Part shown: positions 13,511-21,523 of the stretch, in pieces
How positions within the stretch are numbered: position 1 is the stretch's first letter
How the letters are laid out: each line of letters begins with the position of its first letter
Origin: Phycisphaerae bacterium
GTDB taxonomy: Bacteria; Planctomycetota; Phycisphaerae; UBA1845; Fen-1342
Direction of reading: 5' to 3'
Assembly: GCA_017999985.1 (NCBI GenBank)
Contig: JAGNKU010000014.1
Location: 62,001-126,000 of the forward strand
DNA: 64,000 nucleotides
Translations under genes and position numbers: made by a program
Notes under the pieces: generated by a model
Database searches by the model: none
What the model saw: the letters and a program-made list of their open reading frames with translations, nothing else
What the model was told of the DNA's origin: nothing

Positions 13511-16504
13511 TCAAGGCGCTGCGGCCGGCGCGGCCCGCAGCCATTGGTAATCCAGTGTCGAGTGGCTGCCATCGAGGCCGCCGCCCCACGAGAGCATAGC
13601 CGCGGGGAACCCGTCGGCATCGTCGTCGGCGTAGCGGATGGCGAGCAGCAGTAGATCTCCAGGGGCAAACGGACCAGCTCCGAATGTGCTTGCGGGGATC
13701 GTGAAAGAGAGAATCCGCGGTCCGGTTGCGGGGGCGTCGACCGTGCAACGCCAGCCGGCAAGCTGGCCCGCGGACGTGGTGTGCAGGGCCTGCGGCTGTG
13801 GGGCGGTATCCGCGGGAGCAACGCGGACTTGGGTCAGCGCGTCGCTGCCAACGCGTGTAATGCCGATGAGGAGCTGGTCGCCGCTTTCCCGCGCGTGCGC
13901 GTCCGCCGAGAACGGGACCAGCCGGTCGTCTTCGATGAGGAGGGCGAGTTCAATGGCGGCGGGCGTGTAGGCGCCGTGGACGCTGACGGAGGCAGTGGCG
14001 CGCTGTTGCGCTGCGGGGGTTAGGGCTGCGACGCGGAAAGTGGGCTCGGTCAACTTGCGGTCGCCGGCGGGCAGCAGGTTGGTGAGCGGTCGCGCTGCGA
14101 GAGGCAGGTCGATGGTCTCACCCTCGAGGGATAGCCGCAGCGTCAGTTCGACGGGACGTGGCGGCTCGCCCGGCTGGGGCGTAAGGGTGATGACCTGGCG
14201 GATCGTGTCGCCGGCTGCGCCGCGCATTGCCACGGCGGACGCGGACGCAGCCAACGGTGAGGGCTTCGGGAGGCGAAGTTGGACATAGCTGCCTTGGAGG
14301 TTGCGTGGCGCGTCCAGCTCGAGTTCGAAGGAGGTGTTCGTTCCGTAGAAGACGGTCGCCGGTACGCGGAACCAGGGTGGTGCCAGCGTCAAGGCCGGCT
14401 CGGTCTCGGCCTGCTTCAGGGCAAGGGTCAAAAAGAGCGGACGCGGGATGGTGGGCACGAGCGGTGGAGCGCTCGACGTAACGACGGTGCGGCTGCGTCG
14501 TTCAAAGTCCTGCACCGTGAAGTCGCCCGGGGACGTGCTGACCGGGACGAGGGCGATAGGGAGCAGGCGATTGGGATGGGGCAGCAGCACCGCGACCTGG
14601 CGTTTGACGCCGATGAAGAGAGCGGACTCGAAGGCGTCGGGCGTGCCCGGGAGCGGCCCGGAGCACCGATGTCCAGTGAGGATGCCCGCGGCTGAGGCAA
14701 AGCCGAGCAGCGGTGTGCGCGGGCTGAAATCCCGGCGGATCAGGCCGCGCCGGGTCGCCGGCTCGGCGGATTCGTTGTCGTCGTCGCGCAGATCGAACCA
14801 CGTCAGGGTGGCCACGCCGGCGCGGGCAGCGCGGACGTAGTGGCGCAGAACGTCTTCGGCGTCGGAAAAGTGACCGGGGCCAATGAGCGGCTCGCTGAGA
14901 TGTGACCACCAGTACGAGGGGTGCCATTCGAGGCCGGTCTGCGCGCGAAACGCCTCGAGCGCCCGGAGGCTGGTCGTTGAATCGCCGGTCGTTTCGAAGC
15001 CGAGCGGCAGGTGCGGATTGGCGCGGGCGAAGGCGGCCAGATCGAAGTCCGGGGCGTCAGCGGCGACGCGGATGGGCGGCGGCAGCACGTCGATCTTGGG
15101 GTGGGTCTCGGCGAGGCGTGCGCGCAGGGCAGCGACGGCCTCGAGCTGGGCCGCGAGCGTGGCTTGGCCTACGGCTGCGGCCTCGAGCCGAAAGCGGACG
15201 AGCCGCTCGCCGAAGTGACCGGCCAGAGCGGTAATTAACGCGTTGAGCGGCTGAACGCGCGCGGCGGGATCGGGCGGAAGCCATTCGGGCGGTTCGGTGA
15301 TGACGAGCAGGGTGGCCATGTCGCGCGACACGATTGGAATGATTGGATCGAGCAGTGTGAAATCGAATGCGCCGGCCTTGGGCTCGATGAGTCGCCATGG
15401 TGCGTCCAGGGCCAGCAGGTTGACGCCGATGTCGCGCGCCACGCTGATTTCCAGGAGTTGATCGAGTTCCGGCTCGCGCAGCAGGTTCGTGCGGACGCCG
15501 AAGAACGTGGACCGGCCGCGCGAGACGCGGCGGTTGCTGGGTGTGACGGCGATGCTGGTCTCGACGGCGTTGGGCGTGCTCCAGGCGGAGGCGCGCGCCT
15601 GGGCGACCAGCCGATAGAGCCCGGGCTCGCGGATCCGCTGCGAAAAGTCCAGCTTGCGGCGCGAGCGGAAGTCGACGCCGCTGGCGGGCAGATTCAGCTC
15701 AGCGCGCTGCGTCTGGAGCACGGTGCCGTCCGGGCGCATCCAGGCGAGGTCGACGGTCAGGTTCAGGGCGGTCTGTCGTGAGCGATTCTCGAGCAGCACG
15801 GCCGCGCGAATGTCGGAGCCCGGCTCGTAGATGCGGGTTGGCTCGTCAAACTCGAAACCGCCCTGGATCAGCTCCTGCGGGCGTACGCGGTGCTCGACCA
15901 GCAGCTCGTCGAAGAACACCGACTGCTTGCCGAGCCGGTCGGTCGTAACGCGATAGCCCTGAATCTGTAGTGGGTAGGCCAGCGGTTCGGTGCCGCGCAC
16001 ACGCTGTAGCTTGTCCGGCTTGAGGTCGGCGCTAACCGGCACCCAGCGATGCGGGAGTTTCACGATCTGGACGGGCGACTCGAACAACTGGCCGCGGGCG
16101 TCGCGCACGCGAAACGCGATGCCGTTTTCCCCTTCGTTGATCCAGCAATAAGTGGAGACGCGGTCGGCCTGTGAGAAGCGGGTCGGCTCGCGAAAGGTGA
16201 GATCGCACGCGACACTAACGGCGTGCGTCGTGGCGCCGATCTCCAGTGTCAGCGAGCCTTGGCCGCGCGCGGGGATCGCGACCCGGCCCACGCGGCAGTC
16301 GCTGGCGAGCACATTCCGGGCCTCGGCGATCTGGGCGGCGACGGACGCATCCTCGAAGTCGGCCAGCACGGTGAACGCCGGCTCGTCCGCCACCACGCAA
16401 GGTGGATGCGCGAGCAGCCCAGCCGCAGCCAGCATGTATGCCGACAGGGCCGGTGATGACGTTGGCCGGGCTCTGGACACGACGGGTCTCCGGGTGCGAC
16501 TCAC
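13511..16504 (-). CDS. Large exported protein with degenerate glycosidase-like barrel
   Basis: 997 residues from GTG at 16504, whose GTGA overlaps the stop of the upstream gene. A long n-region precedes a hydrophobic signal segment (YMLAAAGLLAH). Residues about 40-230 look like a jelly-roll carbohydrate-binding module, then a beta-sandwich, then a barrel-like region from about 310 (DIGVNLLALDAPWRLIEPKA) that recalls GH5/GH42-type TIM barrels. The position where an Asn-Glu-Pro acid/base motif would be expected reads FRLEAAAVG, so catalysis is doubtful. C-terminal beta-rich domains follow. A protein of similar length and layout is encoded at 21524-24499. It probably acts at the cell surface or periplasm. 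Confidence 0.65.
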   Translation of the reverse strand: MSRTRRPVVSRARPTSSPALSAYMLAAAGLLAHPPCVVADEPAFTVLADFEDASVAAQIAEARNVLASDCRVGRVAIPARGQGSLTLEIGATTHAVSVACDLTFREPTRFSQADRVSTYCWINEGENGIAFRVRDARGQLFESPVQIVKLPHRWVPVSADLKPDKLQRVRGTEPLAYPLQIQGYRVTTDRLGKQSVFFDELLVEHRVRPQELIQGGFEFDEPTRIYEPGSDIRAAVLLENRSRQTALNLTVDLAWMRPDGTVLQTQRAELNLPASGVDFRSRRKLDFSQRIREPGLYRLVAQARASAWSTPNAVETSIAVTPSNRRVSRGRSTFFGVRTNLLREPELDQLLEISVARDIGVNLLALDAPWRLIEPKAGAFDFTLLDPIIPIVSRDMATLLVITEPPEWLPPDPAARVQPLNALITALAGHFGERLVRFRLEAAAVGQATLAAQLEAVAALRARLAETHPKIDVLPPPIRVAADAPDFDLAAFARANPHLPLGFETTGDSTTSLRALEAFRAQTGLEWHPSYWWSHLSEPLIGPGHFSDAEDVLRHYVRAARAGVATLTWFDLRDDDNESAEPATRRGLIRRDFSPRTPLLGFASAAGILTGHRCSGPLPGTPDAFESALFIGVKRQVAVLLPHPNRLLPIALVPVSTSPGDFTVQDFERRSRTVVTSSAPPLVPTIPRPLFLTLALKQAETEPALTLAPPWFRVPATVFYGTNTSFELELDAPRNLQGSYVQLRLPKPSPLAASASAVAMRGAAGDTIRQVITLTPQPGEPPRPVELTLRLSLEGETIDLPLAARPLTNLLPAGDRKLTEPTFRVAALTPAAQQRATASVSVHGAYTPAAIELALLIEDDRLVPFSADAHARESGDQLLIGITRVGSDALTQVRVAPADTAPQPQALHTTSAGQLAGWRCTVDAPATGPRILSFTIPASTFGAGPFAPGDLLLLAIRYADDDADGFPAAMLSWGGGLDGSHSTLDYQWLRAAPAAAP

Positions 16505-18318
16505 GCGCCACGGGCGCACGCCAGCAACTCCTGCCAGCGCCGCGCATATATATGCTTATCGGCGACATGTTGGCGCGCGCGCAGGGCGCGGGGCGACGCC
16601 GCGGAGCTGCGTAAGAATTCTAGGCGTTGCCGGAGTGTCCCAAGGTCGGCGAAGGTTTCGAAATGCTCCCCGGGGTGCAACACGTCGCCAAATGCCGACG
16701 CGGGCATACGACCACCGGCGGCGTGGACCAGGAGCGGCCAGCCACGGGCAGCGGCGTGGAGGGCTGCCGGGTGCAGGGGGTCCGGCTGGCCCGCCAGCAC
16801 GCAGGCCCGTGGACGCCAGCCGGGCGGAATCACGGGGTCTGCCCGCAGATGCGTTGCGAGTGACTTGAATTGTCCGCCGGACGGACGCTGCCAGCCGTGG
16901 CCCCAGGTGTAGACCGGCGCGCTGCGTGCGGCGGCGGCGGCGGTCTGCGCGGCGATTGTCGCGGGAATCAGAACCTGGGCGATCAGCCGAACGAACGCGG
17001 CCCGCAACTTGTCGTCGGTGATGGGATAGTGGCAGTCGCGTTCGGCGGTCGCCAGCAGACCCTGGGCGTCGAGGACGCGCGCTTCCTGCCAGCGCCGCGT
17101 CACCTGCTGACCCAAATGCTCCCACAGCATGAGATGGGCGTGTTGCTCGATGCCGCAGGACGTCGGTGTCGCGTCGGGCAGATCGGCCGCGATCACCACG
17201 GCATCATCCGGGGTATCCGAGCTTGTGTCTGCGGGAGGCGGCGAGCACGCCCAGTACCAGGGATGGATGCGCTCCGGCGCCACGCCGGCGTCCGCGAGCG
17301 CGCGTGCGATTGTGGGGGAGGCGGCGAGGTACTGGGTATCGTTCGCGAGAAGTTCGTCCGGGCGGGTCGGCGCATCGAGCTGCCACACGTACGTTACGCC
17401 GGGCGCGGCGATGGGCAGGTGGCTGCGCGGGTGATTCACGCAGACCGTCAGGTCCGGCTGGAACGCGGCGAGCGCTTCACAATGAGCAAGGGCGTGTGCG
17501 TGCAGCGGGTCGGTGACGGCGCTGAGCAGGACGGGCCAGCCGAGTTGTCGCGCCGCGCGCGTGATGTGCTCGGCGACGTTCTGAGTCGGAGCGTATGTCG
17601 TGAGCGAAATCACGGCGACGCGCGGCCGGTCGGGGAGAGCGCGAGCGGGTGGCCGGGGAGCGGCGGCGAGTTCGCGCAGGCGGCCGGCGCGCTGCTGCGT
17701 GATCGTTCGCAGCACGTCTTCACCCAGCGTCCGCAACGCGGCGACGCGCGCGGCGGGCACCAGAAACGGCAGCAGAATTTCGCCGGGCGAAAGCAGGCCG
17801 GGGTGCCGTTCGAGGAGTTGTGTCAGGAAGGCGTATTCGCGTTCCGGCGGAACGAGGATACAGCGGTGGCTGTTTAGCGCGGCTGCGAGATTCTGGACGC
17901 GCAGCACGGCCGCGAGGGCGCGTGTGTCGTTCTCCATGACGAACACAGCGCGATGGGCCGGCAGGCGCTCCAGGAGCATGACGATCTCAGCGCCACTGCC
18001 GCACGTGGGCAGGGCGGGGTTTTTGCCACTGGGATCGAGCTTCGCGATCAGGCTGCGCGCCCGGGCGAGTGGTGCGGCCGTGCCGCCAAGCCACGTGGGC
18101 GGCGCGCCCGGCGGTTCGATGCGGTAGGTGACGAAGTCGTCGAGGGCCAGTGCGGGGCGCCAGTGGTCCGGGAGCGCGACACGCGCGAGCTCATCAGACA
18201 GCCCGGGGTTCTGGCCCTGCAACGCCGCCAGGTTGGCGGACCACACGGTCGGGTCGAGGTTGGCGGGGCGCAGCGCGTCGAAGTGCGTCAGGTCGATCCT
18301 CGTCGGGTCGGAGCTCAT
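16501..18318 (-). CDS. CgeB-like glycosyltransferase
   Basis: 605 residues from ATG at 18318, chosen because GGAGG lies about 9 nt upstream (the open frame runs to 18339). The N-terminal half has PTCGSGAEIVMLLERLPAH, then a Rossmann-like start RVAVISLTTYAPTQN. The C-terminus has DVLHPGEHFETFADLGTLRQ and ends LRARQHVADKHIYARRWQEL, which is the closing signature of CgeB/GT4-like glycosyltransferases (a DLxxLxxRLxxL helix followed by a final H-x-Y-xx-R helix). It would transfer sugar from a nucleotide donor in the cytoplasm. The acceptor is unknown. Coupled by a 4-nt overlap to the exported protein downstream. Confidence 0.65.
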   Translation of the reverse strand: MSSDPTRIDLTHFDALRPANLDPTVWSANLAALQGQNPGLSDELARVALPDHWRPALALDDFVTYRIEPPGAPPTWLGGTAAPLARARSLIAKLDPSGKNPALPTCGSGAEIVMLLERLPAHRAVFVMENDTRALAAVLRVQNLAAALNSHRCILVPPEREYAFLTQLLERHPGLLSPGEILLPFLVPAARVAALRTLGEDVLRTITQQRAGRLRELAAAPRPPARALPDRPRVAVISLTTYAPTQNVAEHITRAARQLGWPVLLSAVTDPLHAHALAHCEALAAFQPDLTVCVNHPRSHLPIAAPGVTYVWQLDAPTRPDELLANDTQYLAASPTIARALADAGVAPERIHPWYWACSPPPADTSSDTPDDAVVIAADLPDATPTSCGIEQHAHLMLWEHLGQQVTRRWQEARVLDAQGLLATAERDCHYPITDDKLRAAFVRLIAQVLIPATIAAQTAAAAARSAPVYTWGHGWQRPSGGQFKSLATHLRADPVIPPGWRPRACVLAGQPDPLHPAALHAAARGWPLLVHAAGGRMPASAFGDVLHPGEHFETFADLGTLRQRLEFLRSSAASPRALRARQHVADKHIYARRWQELLACARGA

Positions 18319-18348
18319 CGCTGCGCGCCTCCGGTGCACGCCGCACGA

Positions 18349-18498
18349 TCAGCGGGCAGGATAGTACACGGCCAGCCAGACCAGAAACGCGCACCAGAGG
18401 ATGAAGAGCGCGATGAGCGCGACGAGCGGCCACGCGGGCCGGCGCGGATGTGTGCCGAGCGGAGCGTCCGGCGGTGATTGGGTTTTCGTGTCGACCAT
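18349..18498 (-). CDS. 49-residue single-pass membrane protein
   Basis: ATG at 18498 with AGGAAA about 8 nt upstream, stop TGA at 18349-18351. The N-terminal 22 residues are polar and Pro-rich (MVDTKTQSPPDAPLG), followed by one hydrophobic helix, WPLVALIALFILWCAFLVWL, and a short AVYYPAR tail, giving an expected N-in single-span protein. It starts 16 nt after the AI-2E permease stop and ends 31 nt before the glycosyltransferase start, so it probably sits in the same operon. No known small-protein family is recognised; it may be a regulator or partner of the adjacent permease. Confidence 0.65.
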   Translation of the reverse strand: MVDTKTQSPPDAPLGTHPRRPAWPLVALIALFILWCAFLVWLAVYYPAR

Positions 18499-18513
18499 GG
18501 CCGGTTTCCTGTG

Positions 18514-19701
18514 CTAGCCGCGCGCGTCCGGTTCGGGTTTGGCCGGCGCGGCGGCGGCGGGATCGGGGGCGAGTGCGGGCGGTCCGTGTGCCAGGCGGCG
18601 GACCTCGGGCAGCACCCACTCCGCGGCGAACGTTCGCAGCGTACTGGCGACCGGGATGGCGAGCAACATGCCGAGCAGGCCGCCGAGCTGACTGCCGATC
18701 AGCAGCGCGACCACGATGACCAGCGGATGCAGCCCGGAAGCCTGGCCTTCGATGGCTGGGCTGAGGACGAACGACTCGATTGCCTGCACCGCCATATACA
18801 CTGCCATCGTGAGCACGACCGGCCAGAGCCAGGGGGTCCCGGAATCGTTGGCAGCGAGGAATGCGAACACGAGCGCGGGCGGCAGCGCGAGCAGCGACAT
18901 GAACGGCACCAGGTTCAGCACGCCGGCGAGCAGTCCCAGCGCCAGGCTGTAGGGCACGCCGACCAGCGTCCAGCCCAGCGCCATGAGCAGCCCGACCACG
19001 AGGCATACGATGCACCGGCCGCGGAAGAATGTCGCCATCGCCCCGTCGATTGTCCGTACGGCGCGGATCACGTTCTCGCGGTACGCCGCCGGCAGGTAGT
19101 CGCGGATCAGGGCGATGCCCTCATTGAACCGCCACAGGAAATAGAACGTGAACACGGGCACGAGCACCAGGAAGCTGAGGCAATTGGCGACGTTGGCGGC
19201 GGCGGCGCTCGCCTGGTCGAGGACCACACGCGCAATTCTGATTCCGTGTTCCTGGAGCAGCGGTGCCGCCCAGGCCCACCAGTCTCGGCCGGTTGCCGCG
19301 GCGGTTGCGGGTGCGGTTGCCGCAGGCTGTGTTTGCGCCTCGGCCTGCAGTCCCGCGATGAATTTTCCGGCCACCTGCACGTAGTGGGGGATGCGGGCCT
19401 GCAACTCGGCGAGCTGCGCCAGCGTCCGGCTGCCGGCGTACAGTCCCCCGACGAGCACGACCAGCGCCAGCAGGGCGAATGCGACGATCACCACCGCCAA
19501 GCGCGGGATGCGCCGCTGCCGCTCGAGCCAGGTTACGAGCGGATTGAGCACGTAAGCCAGCGCGGCGGCGACCAGCAGCGGCGTGAACACGCCGCGGAGC
19601 ACGAACGCGATCCAGCAGAGCAGCCCGAGCGCGATCAGCAGGGAGCCGAATCGAATCCAGCGCCGGGCCGGCTCGGAGAGGCTGGGGATATAACTCGGCA
19701 T
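18514..19701 (-). CDS. AI-2E family transporter (PerM/YdiK-like permease)
   Basis: 395 residues with about eight membrane helices. The N-terminal helices (FGSLLIALGLLCWIAFVLRG, then LLVAAALAYVLNPLV) and the later FFRGRCIVCLVVGLLMALGW with GLLAGVLNLVPFM match the family pattern, including the conserved VPYSLALGLLAGVLNLVPF block. A soluble segment with Ala/Thr-rich insertion (about 120-145) lies between helices. Members have been linked to autoinducer-2 export, Na+/H+ antiport or general permease roles, so the substrate is uncertain. The C-terminal tail is Pro/Ala-rich. Confidence 0.85.
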   Translation of the reverse strand: MPSYIPSLSEPARRWIRFGSLLIALGLLCWIAFVLRGVFTPLLVAAALAYVLNPLVTWLERQRRIPRLAVVIVAFALLALVVLVGGLYAGSRTLAQLAELQARIPHYVQVAGKFIAGLQAEAQTQPAATAPATAAATGRDWWAWAAPLLQEHGIRIARVVLDQASAAAANVANCLSFLVLVPVFTFYFLWRFNEGIALIRDYLPAAYRENVIRAVRTIDGAMATFFRGRCIVCLVVGLLMALGWTLVGVPYSLALGLLAGVLNLVPFMSLLALPPALVFAFLAANDSGTPWLWPVVLTMAVYMAVQAIESFVLSPAIEGQASGLHPLVIVVALLIGSQLGGLLGMLLAIPVASTLRTFAAEWVLPEVRRLAHGPPALAPDPAAAAPAKPEPDARG

Positions 19702-19715
19702 GCCCAGCGGCGTCC

Positions 19716-20114
19716 CTACCCTTCGGTGTCGTCCATGTTGATTTCGTATGTCCCGAACGCGGTGTCGAAGTCGTAGACATCGTCGAAGTCAGTGATGTCG
19801 TCCGAGTCCTGCCGGCCCATCATGTGCAGGCCGATCATCAGGTAGACCATCTCGCCGAAGTCACGCGTACGGTGGATGTTCCAGCGGCGAAGCACCTCGC
19901 GGGCCAGTGGGCCCCACATCTGGATCGCCAGATGACGGAGCGCCTCGCACAATTCCTGCCCGGTCACGTGACGCGGGCCGGCGTCCGCTTCCGTGCCGTA
20001 CTTGCCGCGGGTCGCGAATTCGAGGCCGCGATGCAGGAACTCGAACGCCTCGGGCGCATAGCGTCCGTCGGCGCGAATGGCCTGCTCGAAGCGTTCCATC
20101 AGCTCCACGTCCAT
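19716..20114 (-). CDS. Minf_1886-family protein
   Basis: 132 residues from ATG at 20114, with GAGGG about 10 nt upstream; upstream ATG/TTG codons in frame overlap the previous gene. Sequence features MERFEQAIRADGRYAPEAFEFL, the LCEALRHLAIQMWGPLA helix and GEMVYLMIGLHMMGRQDSD identify the small conserved family seen in Planctomycetes and Verrucomicrobia under the name Minf_1886. It ends with an acidic tail (DFDDVYDFDTAF). No enzymatic motif is known. It directly follows the PSP1-domain gene, so the two may be expressed together. Confidence 0.8.
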   Translation of the reverse strand: MDVELMERFEQAIRADGRYAPEAFEFLHRGLEFATRGKYGTEADAGPRHVTGQELCEALRHLAIQMWGPLAREVLRRWNIHRTRDFGEMVYLMIGLHMMGRQDSDDITDFDDVYDFDTAFGTYEINMDDTEG

Positions 20115-20137
20115 AACCGCCATTCCCTCGCGCGCAC

Positions 20138-21448
20138 TCAACCCGCCGCACCCCCGCCCGCCGGCGGCGTCCCACCCTCGGTTCGCCCGCGGCGGCGACG
20201 CCGTCCCCGGCGGCGGCGCCGCGCCGACCCCTCGGGGCGCGCGGCCGGCGCCTGGTCGGGCAGCGCGCCGGGCGGCACCGCCGGCGCGGGCGCTGCCGGG
20301 GGGGCTTCCGCTTCTGGCGCTGGCGGCGTCAGCTTGCTCTCCGGTGGCGGTGGAGCCACGGGCGGCCGCGCCGGGGGGCGCCCCTGGTCACGCGGGTCGC
20401 GATCGCGGCGCCGGCGCTGGCCGGCGTCGGCGGCGCCGCCGCGTGTCTCCGTGGGTGCATGACCCGCGGCCGGCGTTTCCTTCGGCGGCGCGGGTGGCAG
20501 GTTGAACGCGCGGATTTCGTCGAGCGGCACGGCGAAGGGACGATTATCGTCGGTCTGCACCAGCACCAGTTGCGTGAGCACCTGGCGATCGACGACGGTC
20601 GCCGGCCCGTACTCGGTCTCCACGCGGCTGCCGGTGCGCGGCAGGCGTTTACTGAGCTCTTCGTAGCCAAAGTGCTCGTAGCGCAGACAGCAGCGCAGGC
20701 GGCCGCAGCGCCCGGAGACCTTGCTCGGGTCGAGCGTCGACTTCTGGAGCTTGGCCATCTTCATGTTCACGGGCCGCAGCTTCTTCAGGAAGTTGCGGCA
20801 GCAGCACTCACGCCCGCAGACCTCGTAGTCGGCCACCAGCCGGGCTTCGTCGCGCGCGCCCACCTGGCGCATCTCGATCCGCGTGCGGTAGCGCTGTGCG
20901 AGCTGCTTGACGAGCTGCCGGAAATCGACGCGCGTCGGCGAACCGAAGTAGAAGACGATTCGCTCGCCGCCGAGCAGATGTTCGGCGGTGATGATCTTCA
21001 TGTCGAGCTTGAGCTCGTGCGCGGCTTCGGCGCAGTGGTGAATGTCATCGCGGACATGCGCGTTCAGGCGCGCGTGCTCGTTGACGTCCTGCTCGCTCGC
21101 GACGCGCAGAATGCGGCCCGCGCGCGGCCGGCAGAACTCTGCGCCGCTGGTCTTGATGTACGCGAGCATCGTCTCGCGCGGCACCCCCAGGTCGCAGCCG
21201 CAGCCCGGCACCGGTGCGCCCACGGGCTGGCCGAGCTCGATGCCGCGCTCCGTCTGGACCACCACGCGGCTGCCGCAGGCAAAGGCGAGGCCGGGCTTGC
21301 AGGAAAACTCGCCCAGGTATCCCATCGCCCCATAGCGCACAACACGGGCCGGGCGCAAGGGCTCCTTGCGCGGCTCACCGCCAGGTGCGCCGCCACCGCG
21401 GTCGGCGCTACCCGGGGCAGGGTTCAGGTTGTCGGGTTCCGTTGCCAT
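20138..21448 (-). CDS. PSP1-domain protein (RicT/YaaT-like) with basic C-terminal tail
   Basis: 436 residues from ATG at 21448 (GTG-type start possible at 21481). The PSP1 core at about 35-290 carries YEVCGRECCCRNFLKKLRPVN-like Cys-rich segments and SGRCGRLRCCLRYEHF, which in Bacillus RicT bind Fe-S clusters within the RicA/F/T complex that modulates RNase Y. The protein then has about 130 extra residues: a Pro/Ala-rich linker and a final Arg cluster ([13 protein letters not shown]), suggesting nucleic-acid binding. RicT-type proteins are usually near 275 residues, so the tail is a distinctive addition. It is followed by the Minf_1886 gene. Confidence 0.85.
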   Translation of the reverse strand: MATEPDNLNPAPGSADRGGGAPGGEPRKEPLRPARVVRYGAMGYLGEFSCKPGLAFACGSRVVVQTERGIELGQPVGAPVPGCGCDLGVPRETMLAYIKTSGAEFCRPRAGRILRVASEQDVNEHARLNAHVRDDIHHCAEAAHELKLDMKIITAEHLLGGERIVFYFGSPTRVDFRQLVKQLAQRYRTRIEMRQVGARDEARLVADYEVCGRECCCRNFLKKLRPVNMKMAKLQKSTLDPSKVSGRCGRLRCCLRYEHFGYEELSKRLPRTGSRVETEYGPATVVDRQVLTQLVLVQTDDNRPFAVPLDEIRAFNLPPAPPKETPAAGHAPTETRGGAADAGQRRRRDRDPRDQGRPPARPPVAPPPPESKLTPPAPEAEAPPAAPAPAVPPGALPDQAPAARPEGSARRRRRGRRRRRGRTEGGTPPAGGGAAG

Positions 21449-21523
21449 GGTCCAGCCATCGCGGGCGCGCTCGGCTCGCAAGACGCGCGCCGCGCCCGCA
21501 GTTAATTCTAACGTATTCTGGCG

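Noticed and set aside
13180-13821. 213-codon minus-strand ORF across the structured region
   Set aside because: Overlaps the true end of the 13511-16504 gene in another frame and has no coding features.
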